Assembly (NCBI GenBank): GCA_013151785.1
Contig: JAADHP010000042.1
Coordinates: forward strand, 1-6,367
DNA length: 6,367 nt
From: Nitrospirota bacterium
GTDB taxonomy: Bacteria > Nitrospirota > Thermodesulfovibrionia > Thermodesulfovibrionales > JdFR-85
Direction: 5' to 3'
The translations under genes and the position numbers were made by a program. The notes under the pieces are model-generated. The model was not told the DNA's origin. It worked only from the letters and a program-made list of their open reading frames with translations, and made no database searches. This document shows positions 1-5,206 of this stretch, piece by piece; position 1 is the first letter of the stretch; the number at the start of each line of letters is the position of its first letter.

Positions 1-63
1 AGGCAGGGTGCCGAAGAAAAATAATGCCCACACCTTTGAAGAAAACAAGAGTTCTTCTTAAAC

Positions 64-216
64 AAGGGGTAGAGGTGGTTCATCATCCCATTGATGCAAT
101 AGGATTTAAAATATTAAGACAACAGAGTCTTTTCAGCCTTAAGGTGATAGATAAGGTTGCTGGTGAATGTTACTGTCGGTATTGCTACATGGTCTTCTTC
201 ACCACCTCTACCCCTT
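64..216 (+). repeat. Family 2 structured repeat, copy A (153 bp, terminal inverted repeats)
   Basis: The ends form a perfect 16-bp inverted repeat, 64-79 against 201-216 (left arm AAGGGGTAGAGGTGGT). Inside is a hairpin with CAG at 134-136 and CCTTA at 137-141 facing TAAGG at 152-156, a 3-nt bulge TTG, and CTG at 160-162. The stretch 172-209 is almost identical to 3920-3959 of copy B, with one substitution and a small length difference, sharing CGGTATTGCTACATGG and CTTCTTCACCACCTCT. The remaining interior is not alignable to copy B. It could be a non-autonomous mobile element or a structured RNA; no coding potential is evident. Confidence 0.75.
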
Positions 217-256
217 TTCAATTGAAAGCTGATTTGATTTTACTCTGTCTTTCAAT
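216..256. promoter_or_regulatory. Palindromic TTTCAAT/ATTGAAA cluster, possible operator
   Basis: TTTCAATTGAAA at 216-227 is a perfect 12-bp palindrome. ATTGAAAG at 221-228 is also an exact inverted match to CTTTCAAT at 249-256, so three half-sites lie within 41 bp, about 100 bp upstream of the nitroreductase start. Such spacing can be a regulator-binding array, or it can be chance in AT-rich DNA. No regulator gene lies nearby, so the assignment is tentative. Confidence 0.3.
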
Positions 257-357
257 AAAGGTACGAACAGAGACTAATCCTGTGGATTACATTATTTTTA
301 TGAGGTGCCCTGCCTTGATATTATTTTATATTTGGACAGATATGACAGGAGGACTAA

Positions 358-948
358 ATGAATGAGATGAAAAAAATAATCAGGGATCTGATCATTAAGA
401 ACCGCAGTGTCAGACGTTTTTATGAGGCATACCATATCAGTATGGAGACCCTTGAAGAGCTTGTTGACCTTGCAAGGCTGTCACCTTCGGCAGGTAATCT
501 TCAGCCACTCAAATATATCCTTTCCAATAGTCCTGAAAGGAACGAACAGATATTCTCCTGTCTTTCATGGGCAGCCTACCTGAAGGACTGGCCTGGTCCT
601 GAAAAAGATGAGCGCCCTTCTGCTTATATAGTTATTCTGGGTGACAGAGGGATAACACAGACATTTCATTGTGACCATGGCATAGCAGCCCAGAGTATCC
701 TTCTTGGAGCACGGGCAGCAGGGCTTGCAGGATGCATAATCGGCTCTATCAACAGGCCGCGCCTGAGGGAGATACTGTCTTTACCAGAACAATATGAGAT
801 ACTTCTTGTTATTGCAATAGGTATGCCCAGGGAAGAGGTGGTTATTGAAGAGGTGGGCCCAGAGGGTGATATAAAATACTGGCGGGATGAAAAAGGGGTA
901 CATCATGTACCGAAGAGGAGGCTATCCGACATTATTCTGGAAATATGA
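358..948 (+). CDS. Nitroreductase family protein (FMN-dependent NAD(P)H oxidoreductase)
   Basis: This 196-residue protein has the hallmarks of the nitroreductase flavoprotein family, cytoplasmic dimers that hold FMN and transfer hydride from NAD(P)H. Near the N terminus is R16-S-V-R-R-F, the basic loop that contacts the FMN phosphate, followed by S42-PSAGNLQP-50, the family's conserved flavin-site segment. An Ala/Gly-rich helix (about 108-125) and the late IAIGMP motif (152-157) complete the fold. The length is normal for a compact single-domain member. The start is fixed by AGGAGG at 347-352, five bases before ATG. The C terminus carries YWRDEKGVHHVPKRR, a tail I associate with uncharacterised anaerobe homologues. 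The substrate cannot be inferred. The gene stands alone, flanked by repeat elements on both sides and convergent with the broken spermidine synthase gene. Confidence 0.9.
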   Translation: MNEMKKIIRDLIIKNRSVRRFYEAYHISMETLEELVDLARLSPSAGNLQPLKYILSNSPERNEQIFSCLSWAAYLKDWPGPEKDERPSAYIVILGDRGITQTFHCDHGIAAQSILLGARAAGLAGCIIGSINRPRLREILSLPEQYEILLVIAIGMPREEVVIEEVGPEGDIKYWRDEKGVHHVPKRRLSDIILEI

Positions 949-959
949 CAGCAGAGGAA

Positions 960-1189
960 ATAGACTTTCCTTTAACCCAGATCCAGTTGTAAGGACAAGA
1001 AAGAATAGCCGAAAGCAGTGGTATGGTAGAGTCTTACACATCATTCTCGACGTGCATCCATGCACGTCTCCGAGGGAATTTTGCGATTTGCCCTCCTGGC
1101 AAATCTTATGCAAAATTCAAAACCGTTCAGACTCTACCATACCACTGCTATAAATTTATCGCTGGATCTGGGATAGACTTTCCTTTAAC
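960..1189. repeat. 17-bp direct repeat and nested inverted repeat flanking element copy 1
   Basis: ATAGACTTTCCTTTAAC occurs exactly at 960-976 and again at 1173-1189. Immediately inside lie the arms of an 11-bp perfect inverted repeat, CCCAGATCCAG at 976-986 and CTGGATCTGGG at 1162-1172. This resembles a target-site duplication bracketing terminal inverted repeats of a larger 196-bp unit (977-1172) that contains the 136-bp core. A related ATCCAGCGATAAA segment precedes copy 3 at 6124-6136 and appears inverted after copy 1 at about 1153-1167, so these flanks may belong to the element itself. Confidence 0.7.
1014..1149 (+). mobile_element. Family 1 structured repeat element, copy 1 (136 bp, MITE-like)
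   Basis: The ends are a perfect 20-bp inverted repeat, AGCAGTGGTATGGTAGAGTC at 1014-1033 and its complement at 1130-1149. Inside are two hairpins. Hairpin A is GACGTGCAT facing ATGCACGTC (1049-1057 with 1060-1068), framed by CTC at 1046-1048 and TCC-GAG at 1069-1074. Hairpin B is GAATTTTGC-GATTTGCC facing GGCAAATC and GCAAAATTC (1076-1092 with 1098-1118, TTAT bulge at 1106-1109). The layout predicts a three-way branched structure closed by the terminal stem. It has no coding capacity. Copies 2 and 3 share the layout. A miniature inverted-repeat transposable element is the simplest label; a structured RNA or cruciform-binding site is an alternative. Confidence 0.85.
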
Positions 1190-1213
1190 TTTAAAAGGCT
1201 TTTATGACTTCTG

Positions 1214-2055
1214 TCACCATTTCAGTGTTTTATTCATTAATGCACTGTATAGCCCATCAGGCAAAAAGGCGTGTCTGTGGATCTCTTCAGAGTAGTATTT
1301 TGTATCCTCAATACAGGGCCGCCTTATATCACGAAGGGACAGATTGTTTGATGCAGCAGAGAAGGTCCACCAGTTGCCTGCATAGGTGGCGATAGGTGCG
1401 GTGTAAAGATCTACTACAGGAAATACAAGCTTCATGGTTTCCTGTACATTGACAACCATCTCTTTATGAAAATGCAGGGATTCTGAAAGGGTTACAAACA
1501 TTCCATCCTCTTTCAGTGCCTCTTTTGCTGACTTAAAGAACTCCACAGTAAAGAGACTCTTGGCAAAGCCTATGATATCTGTTGAGTCTACTATCACTAC
1601 ATCGAATTCATCCTTATGGGATTTTATGAATTCCGCACCATCCATATTCTGGATGTGCACCTTTTCGTTATCTATTGCCGAGGAAACAGTGGGGAAAAAC
1701 TCTCTGGATATGTTAATAACCTCCCTGTCGATCTCCACAAAGTCCACTCTTTCCACTATATCATGTTTCAGAACCTCTCTGACCGCCCCTCCGTCACCTC
1801 ACCCCCACCTATTACCACCACCTTCCTGGGATTGGGGTGTGCATGCATCAGCACCTGTACAAGCATCTCATGGTAAAAGAACTCATCCCTTTCTGTAAGC
1901 TGTACCACACCGTCAAGCACAAGTATTTTGCCGAAATAGTCATTCTCAAATACCAGGATCTCCTGATACTGGCTCTTTCCCTTATAGAGAACTCTGTCAA
2001 CGTCATAGACATACTGTATTGGTGCATAGGGATCTTTTTCAAAGAACTTGATCAT
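1214..2055 (-). pseudogene. speE: Spermidine synthase, frameshifted by a 5-bp tandem duplication
   Basis: Spermidine synthase transfers the aminopropyl group of decarboxylated AdoMet to putrescine. Read from ATG at 2055 (AGGAGG at 2061-2066, five bases upstream), the first 85 codons encode a normal N terminus with LVLDG and DEFFYHEM, ending VVVIGGG. The frame then fails and stops at 1768-1770. A second frame continues the protein exactly: DGGAVREVLKHDI, VERVDFVEIDREV, YDxxI-type VIVDSTD, LFTVEFF and a typical YYSEEIH C terminus, ending at 1214. The break is TCACC-TCACC at 1794-1803 (GGTGA twice on the coding strand); removing one copy restores GGGDGGAVREVL and a protein of about 278 residues, the usual length. 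There is no other stop, so the lesion is recent, slippage-related or a sequence error. The usual DSTDP is DSTDI here. It lies 14 bp after the solute-binding gene, in the same transcription unit. Confidence 0.88.
1794..1803 (-). repeat. 5-bp tandem duplication causing the speE frameshift
   Basis: The plus strand reads TCACC twice in a row, which is GGTGA-GGTGA on the coding strand. The duplication falls inside the codons for the glycine-rich aminopropyl-donor binding loop. With a single copy the loop reads GGGDGG, the invariant family motif; with two copies the frame shifts and terminates within about ten codons. Confidence 0.85.
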
Positions 2056-2069
2056 CTCAGCCTCCTGAA

Positions 2070-3380
2070 TTATTTGGAATCTTCTAATTCTAACTGAAGA
2101 GACAGTACTCTTTCAATTTCTTTCTCAGCCTCGATAGCATACTCTTTAAGAGGGGCTTTGTGATTGGATATGGCCTTGCTGAAGAATCTCTGAAGGATGT
2201 TTGATATGGAAGGATAAAGGGGAGTCCTTGGTCTTGGATATGATGTAAGAAAGACATCCTTCATGTACTCAAACTGGGGGTTTGCTTCCAGTATATCAGG
2301 GTCTGAATAGAGTTTCTTTCTTGTGGGAGCCTTTCCTGCATTGATGGCAATAAGTTTCTGAACCCGCTCACTTGAGAGGTATCTGGCAAAGGTCCATGCA
2401 GCATCCCTTTTGTCAGTATATGCACTTATACCAACCTGCCAACCACCAAGGGTGGAAAAGCTTCTGCCACCAGGGAAATGGGGAAGTCTTGCAATGCCAA
2501 CCCTGCCAGCTATCCTTGATTTCTCAGGGTCATTTGATATCTTCCATGCATAGGGCCAGTTTCTATGAAAGATTGCCTTGCCCTGTATAAAAAGTGATAA
2601 GGACTCGGGTTCCTGATAGGTAAGAACCCCCTTTGGTGCAATATTGCCTATAATCTGGTCTCTTACAAACTTTATGGCCTCAAGTGTTCTGGCATCTGTT
2701 AGGCCAGGCTTGCCAGTGTTCGGATCCATAATAAATCCTCCATTACTAAGGATGAACTCCATCATATCACATACAAGCCCTTCATATTGTTTGAACTGGC
2801 CTGAGTACCCATAGATTGTGTTGCCCTGCTTTGCCTCTTCTTTTATTATATGTTCGGCGATTTTCACCAGCTCTGACCATGTCTCAGGCGGAGCGTATCC
2901 ATATTTTTGAAGGAGGTCTTTCCTGTAATAAAGCAGTCCGCTATCAATGAAAAGGGGTATGCCATATATGTGTCCCTTATATGTGTTGGCAAGGATGGTG
3001 CTATCAAGAAATTCTTTTCTTTCTTCCGGAGGGAAAAGCTCATCAAGCTGAAGTGCCCATCCGGCAGAGGCAAATTCGGGTGGCCATATGACATCCATTA
3101 AAAAGACATCAACATCCTTGCTTTTGTTCTTTAATTTCTGTGTCAGCATATCATGAAAGGCAGTTGAAGAATGGGGGCCTATTTCACGGACAATCTTTAT
3201 ATCAGGATGTTCCTGTTCAAAGGTGCTGATAATCTCATCCCATACCTCTGGTACATTGGGTTTCCAGGTAACAAAATGAAGGGTTGTTTTTCCCCCGGTC
3301 TCTTTTTTTGTACAACCCAGGGGAAGTATTATAAGCAGAATCAGTAAGATCAATATGATTTTAAATCTGGATATATTCAT
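2070..3380 (-). CDS. ABC transporter sugar-type solute-binding lipoprotein
   Basis: From ATG at 3380 this is a 436-residue lipoprotein: a basic start (MNISRFK), a hydrophobic run (8-19) and a lipobox LPLG-C23, so the mature protein should be anchored at the outer face of the inner membrane or the outer membrane. An open extension reaches 3455, but those 25 extra residues would bury the signal peptide. The mature part matches family 1 extracellular solute-binding proteins of the maltose/trehalose type: TLHFVTW, a DVIWPPEFASAGW segment, IPLFIDSGLLYYRKDLL, the hinge region GKAIFHRNWPYAW and LGGWQVGISAYTDKRDAAWTFARYL. The ligand is probably a sugar or oligosaccharide, by family only. It starts 17 bp after the SH3b gene, with a weak ribosome binding site suggesting coupling. 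No permease or ATPase gene is nearby, so it is an orphan component here. Confidence 0.9.
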   Translation of the reverse strand: MNISRFKIILILLILLIILPLGCTKKETGGKTTLHFVTWKPNVPEVWDEIISTFEQEHPDIKIVREIGPHSSTAFHDMLTQKLKNKSKDVDVFLMDVIWPPEFASAGWALQLDELFPPEERKEFLDSTILANTYKGHIYGIPLFIDSGLLYYRKDLLQKYGYAPPETWSELVKIAEHIIKEEAKQGNTIYGYSGQFKQYEGLVCDMMEFILSNGGFIMDPNTGKPGLTDARTLEAIKFVRDQIIGNIAPKGVLTYQEPESLSLFIQGKAIFHRNWPYAWKISNDPEKSRIAGRVGIARLPHFPGGRSFSTLGGWQVGISAYTDKRDAAWTFARYLSSERVQKLIAINAGKAPTRKKLYSDPDILEANPQFEYMKDVFLTSYPRPRTPLYPSISNILQRFFSKAISNHKAPLKEYAIEAEKEIERVLSLQLELEDSK

Positions 3381-3396
3381 GTGTTTAAAAAATCTT

Positions 3397-3846
3397 TTAT
3401 TGAATCCAGAGGAGTTTTCTGAATATCCAGCCCTTGTCTCCAAATTCATCAACAACCCTTACCCATTTCCCTTTGACCTTAAGAACCCTGAAGGTATCAT
3501 ATCTTATAGCAGGACTCAGTTCGGTCTTCTTATATCTTGTGCCAGGGCCTGTCCTTATATTAGCTTTGTCAGACTTTACTACAGCACATCTGTATTTCCC
3601 TGTTACAAGGTCTTTATAAACCCAGTGGACATCACCATCCACATCTTTAACCTTGTACCATTTACCCTTCTTTGATAGTTTCTGCAGAGGCATATACTTG
3701 AAGACCTCCCATGTTTTTTTATATTTAGTTCCGGGGCCGCTTCTCAGGTTTGCCACAGATGCTTTTACACAGAGGGCACTAACAGAGTCTATAAGGAGAA
3801 AGAGCAGCAATAGAGAAACCGTTATAGTTTTGATGAGGTTATGCAT
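3397..3846 (-). CDS. Exported protein with two bacterial SH3 (SH3b) domains
   Basis: The 149-residue product begins with a classical signal peptide: MHNLIK, a leucine-rich core (about 11-18) and a likely cleavage after SVSA near residue 24. Two SH3b repeats follow. The first starts near V27 with ANLRSGPGTKYKK and WYKVKDVDGDVHWVYKDLV; the second has ANIRTGPGTRYKK and WVRVVDEFGDKGWIFRKLL. The NxRxGPGTxYKK signature is the standard SH3b core, known in envelope and cell-wall-associated proteins. There is no catalytic domain, so it may be a scaffold or peptidoglycan-binding periplasmic protein. No other start exists upstream before an in-frame stop. No ribosome binding site is visible before ATG at 3846; see the possible leaderless promoter. 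It is the first gene of the unit SH3b, solute-binding protein, broken speE. Confidence 0.88.
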   Translation of the reverse strand: MHNLIKTITVSLLLLFLLIDSVSALCVKASVANLRSGPGTKYKKTWEVFKYMPLQKLSKKGKWYKVKDVDGDVHWVYKDLVTGKYRCAVVKSDKANIRTGPGTRYKKTELSPAIRYDTFRVLKVKGKWVRVVDEFGDKGWIFRKLLWIQ

Positions 3847-3853
3847 TGAAATT

Positions 3854-3883
3854 ATGTTAGCAGACAGAGGCGATTCTTTTCAA
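3854..3883 (-). promoter_or_regulatory. Possible promoter for the SH3b operon, overlapping repeat copy B
   Basis: On the minus strand TTGAAA (3883-3878) and TAACAT (3859-3854) are separated by 18 bp. Initiation about seven bases downstream would fall on or next to the ATG at 3846, giving a leaderless mRNA, which fits the absence of a ribosome binding site. The -35 hexamer lies inside the family 2 repeat and the -10 abuts its edge. The -10 matches consensus at only four of six positions, so this is tentative. Confidence 0.35.
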
Positions 3884-3965
3884 GTTGTTGTGAAGCCCGA
3901 CCTCTGGTCGGAGAGCTTCACTGCCGGTATTGCTACATGGGGGCTTCTTCACCACCTCTGTCTGC
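3860..3965 (+). repeat. Family 2 structured repeat, copy B (106 bp)
   Basis: The ends are an 11-bp perfect inverted repeat, GCAGACAGAGG at 3860-3870 and its complement at 3955-3965. The interior hairpin is strong: TGAAGC-CCGACC (3891-3902), loop TCT, GGTCGG (3906-3911), a 3-nt bulge AGA, then GCTTCA (3915-3920). The right part 3920-3959 matches copy A at 172-209. The outermost stem bases differ from those of copy A (GCAGAC versus AAGGGGT), yet each copy is complementary to itself, and the interior hairpin keeps the stem, 3-nt bulge, stem layout with different bases. Confidence 0.75.
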
Positions 3966-3986
3966 CTGTGCAGGACTGATGGTAAG

Positions 3987-4121
3987 AGCAGTGCTGTGGT
4001 GGAGTCTGAAGGGTTTTGAATTTTGTGTTAGATTTGCCGTGGAGGGCAAATCGCAAAATTCCCTCGGAAGCGGACAGGATGTCCGCTGAGAATGAACTGA
4101 AGACTCCACCATGGCACTGCT
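3987..4121 (-). mobile_element. Family 1 structured repeat element, copy 2 (135 bp, inverted)
   Basis: This copy lies opposite in orientation to copies 1 and 3. Its terminal inverted repeats (3987-4007 and 4101-4121) match at 19 of 21 positions. Read on the minus strand it contains the same order as copy 1: CTC, variable hairpin A (AGCGGACA facing TGTCCGCT), TCC-GAG, then GAATTTTGC-GATTTGCC hairpin B and AAAATTCAAAACC. Hairpin B is nearly identical to copy 1 (loop CTCCAC instead of CTCCT), whereas hairpin A has unrelated bases but an equally perfect stem (4069-4076 with 4080-4087). Confidence 0.85.
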
Positions 4122-4185
4122 TATGATGTTATATCTATAGAGTTTTATCTGGTTTTAAAATTGAGGGAACGCTTGCAGATTTTGT

Positions 4186-4214
4186 TTGACAGTACAGGGA
4201 AAACCAGCTATAAT
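4186..4214 (+). promoter_or_regulatory. Consensus sigma70 promoter of the bacteriohemerythrin gene
   Basis: TTGACA at 4186-4191 and TATAAT at 4209-4214 are both perfect hexamers with the ideal 17-bp spacing. Transcription should begin near 4221, leaving a leader of about 40 bases. It lies 65 bp beyond element copy 2. Such an ideal promoter suggests strong, largely unregulated expression. Confidence 0.8.
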
Positions 4215-4222
4215 ACAACTAT

Positions 4223-4254
4223 AAATGTAATTAAATGTAATTCCTCTCAGGAGG
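4223..4254 (+). promoter_or_regulatory. Hemerythrin leader: 10-bp tandem repeat and Shine-Dalgarno site
   Basis: AAATGTAATT occurs twice in tandem (4223-4232 and 4233-4242), right after the predicted transcription start. The Shine-Dalgarno AGGAGG at 4249-4254 lies five bases before ATG at 4260. CCTC at 4243-4246 can pair with GAGG at 4251-4254 across a 4-nt loop, which could partly mask the ribosome site; the stem is short and its effect is uncertain. Confidence 0.5.
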
Positions 4255-4259
4255 GTGCT

Positions 4260-4670
4260 ATGTCTATCCAGTGGACTGAGGATTTATCAACAGGCTTCAC
4301 AGAGATTGACAACCAGCACAAGGAGTTGTTCAGCAGAATCAACGAGTTCCATCAGGCATGTAAGCTTGGCAAGGGGAGGGGAAAGGTCAGAGAAACCATT
4401 GAGTTCCTTGAGGATTATGTAATAATGCATTTTTCCACTGAAGAGAATTACATGGAAAAATATAACTATCCTGCTTATAATAGTCACAGAATAGAGCATC
4501 AGAAATTTATAAAAAACCTTGAGGATATAAAAGAGGATTTTGAAAAACAAGGGGCAGGGGTATCATTAGTGGTCAATATTAATCACATGATTGTGGAGTG
4601 GTTACACAAACATATCCGCAGGGTTGACAAGGCTTTAGCCAACTTCTTAAGAGACAAAACCATGACATAG
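4260..4670 (+). CDS. Bacteriohemerythrin (non-heme di-iron oxygen-binding protein)
   Basis: The 136-residue product is a single-domain hemerythrin, a cytoplasmic four-helix bundle that binds O2 at a di-iron site and is used for oxygen storage, delivery or sensing in microaerophiles and anaerobes. The metal ligands are all present: H20 (DNQHKEL), H57 and E61 (MHFSTEE), H76 and H80 (SHRIEH), and H118 and D123 (WLHKHIRRVD). The start MSIQWTEDLSTGFTEIDNQH is the usual family N terminus, and AGGAGG five bases upstream fixes it; the open frame reaching back to 4161 includes the promoter and is not used. The length is typical. There is no fused signalling domain. The gene has its own consensus promoter and ends 128 bp before speD, which has a separate promoter candidate. 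Confidence 0.94.
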   Translation: MSIQWTEDLSTGFTEIDNQHKELFSRINEFHQACKLGKGRGKVRETIEFLEDYVIMHFSTEENYMEKYNYPAYNSHRIEHQKFIKNLEDIKEDFEKQGAGVSLVVNINHMIVEWLHKHIRRVDKALANFLRDKTMT

Positions 4671-4710
4671 TTAAAGACAGGTCATCTTTGAAACAGAATA
4701 AAATTTTTTC

Positions 4711-4740
4711 TTGACAAAATCTCGGCCATTCTATTAATCT
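4711..4740 (+). promoter_or_regulatory. Probable promoter of the speD-speE operon
   Basis: TTGACA at 4711-4716 is a perfect -35 hexamer. The -10 is less clear: TATTAA at 4732-4737 gives a 15-bp spacer and TAATCT at 4735-4740 gives 18 bp. Either would start transcription just before the leader hairpin at 4752-4768. No terminator is evident after the hemerythrin gene, so read-through is also possible. Confidence 0.45.
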
Positions 4741-4751
4741 ATAAATCCTGT

Positions 4752-4768
4752 AGAGATGGTTCATCTCT
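4752..4768 (+). promoter_or_regulatory. Leader hairpin upstream of speD
   Basis: AGAGATG at 4752-4758 and CATCTCT at 4762-4768 form a perfect 7-bp stem with a GTT loop, followed by TTTATAATT. It sits at the expected 5' end of the speD transcript and could stabilise the mRNA or take part in attenuation. It is too small to be any known riboswitch, and a link to AdoMet or polyamine sensing is speculation. Confidence 0.4.
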
Positions 4769-4798
4769 TTATAATTCACCATGAAGGGGGGTTGTGGA

Positions 4799-5206
4799 TT
4801 GCATGCTTTAGGTACCCATCTACTGGTAGAATTAAAAGACTGTAACAGGGAGATCCTCAAGGATCTCAACACTGTCAAAGATGCAATGGTCTCTGCTGCC
4901 AGAGAGGCAAAGGCCACGATCATTGATGTATCCTTCCATGAATTCAGTCCCTTTGGGATAAGCGGGATGGTTGTAATCGCTGAATCACACCTCTCAATAC
5001 ATACATGGCCAGAATATGGATATGCTGCTGTTGATATCTTCACATGTGGAGACGTAATAAAACCTGAGGAGGCTGCAAGATATCTCATTGAGAGGTTTGA
5101 ATCCAGGAATCCTTCGATTGTAGAGATGAAGAGAGGGATCATCTCTCATCAGAACGAGAAGCTACCTCACAAGGTCTGTGATGCTCAACTCCAGATGGTT
5201 TCTTGA
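4799..5206 (+). CDS. speD: S-adenosylmethionine decarboxylase proenzyme (bacterial class 1B type)
   Basis: SpeD self-cleaves to create a pyruvoyl cofactor and decarboxylates AdoMet, supplying the aminopropyl donor for polyamine synthesis in the cytoplasm. I choose the TTG at 4799: it follows AAGGGGGGT (4784-4792), with seven bases between the G run and the codon, and gives MHALGTHLLVEL, the family N terminus. With this start the key residues fall at S55, the cleavage site E62-S63 (AESHLSIHTWPEYGY), H68 and C83, the same numbers as I recall for the Thermotoga maritima enzyme. An ATG at 4781 lies in frame, but it lacks a ribosome site and adds six residues (MKGGCG). The product is 135 residues, normal for this short form. 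Its last 26 bases overlap speE, indicating translational coupling. Confidence 0.94.
   Translation: MHALGTHLLVELKDCNREILKDLNTVKDAMVSAAREAKATIIDVSFHEFSPFGISGMVVIAESHLSIHTWPEYGYAAVDIFTCGDVIKPEEAARYLIERFESRNPSIVEMKRGIISHQNEKLPHKVCDAQLQMVS

Larger units (their letters stand above)
1..357. other. Intergenic region before the nitroreductase gene
   Basis: I see no convincing gene here. One frame from position 1 reads a few codons (RQGAEEK) to a TAA at 22-24 and could be the tail of an upstream gene, but seven codons cannot establish this. An open frame from 24 to 365 runs straight through an inverted-repeat element and has no recognisable protein features, so I treat it as chance. The region holds repeat family 2 copy A (64-216), the palindromic cluster at 216-256 and the nitroreductase ribosome binding site at 347-352. 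I cannot place a convincing promoter for the nitroreductase. Confidence 0.6.
949..1213. other. Convergent intergenic region filled by a repeat element
   Basis: This gap separates the 3' ends of the nitroreductase (+) and the broken spermidine synthase (-). Nearly all of it is family 1 copy 1 (1014-1149) with its flanking inverted and direct repeats (960-1189). Several open frames of 60-90 codons cross it on both strands, but they run through palindromes, have no protein signature and are not credible genes. I see no classical GC-stem plus U-run terminator; the element's hairpins might serve that role in both directions. Confidence 0.6.
3847..4259. other. Divergent intergenic region with two adjacent repeat elements
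   Basis: This gap separates the divergent SH3b operon (-) and the hemerythrin gene (+). It holds family 2 copy B (3860-3965), a spacer of 21 bp, family 1 copy 2 (3987-4121), then the hemerythrin promoter and leader. Open frames crossing it run through the palindromes and lack protein features, so I see no gene here. Confidence 0.65.

Noticed and set aside
24..365. 113-codon open frame at the window start
   Set aside because: It crosses both arms of a 16-bp inverted repeat, has no ribosome binding site or domain features, and overlaps the well-supported nitroreductase start.
887..1395. Several open frames of 60-90 codons across the gap after the nitroreductase
   Set aside because: They are translations of palindromic element copy 1 or of the antisense strand of the broken speE, with no family signature.
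1768..1815. Programmed ribosomal frameshift in speE
   Set aside because: There is no slippery heptamer or downstream structure that I can recognise, and the extra five bases form an exact tandem duplication, which mutation explains better.
3653..3979. 108-codon plus-strand open frame over the SH3b gene and repeat copy B
   Set aside because: It is antisense to the SH3b coding sequence and runs into the repeat hairpins; it has no independent evidence.
4671..4700. Intrinsic terminator after the hemerythrin gene
   Set aside because: Only a 5-bp AAAGA/TCTTT stem is present and the following U-rich run is distant, which is too weak to call.
4579..5142. 187-codon open frame on the minus strand
   Set aside because: It is antisense to the end of the hemerythrin gene and to speD, both of which have complete catalytic or ligand motifs, so it is a shadow frame.
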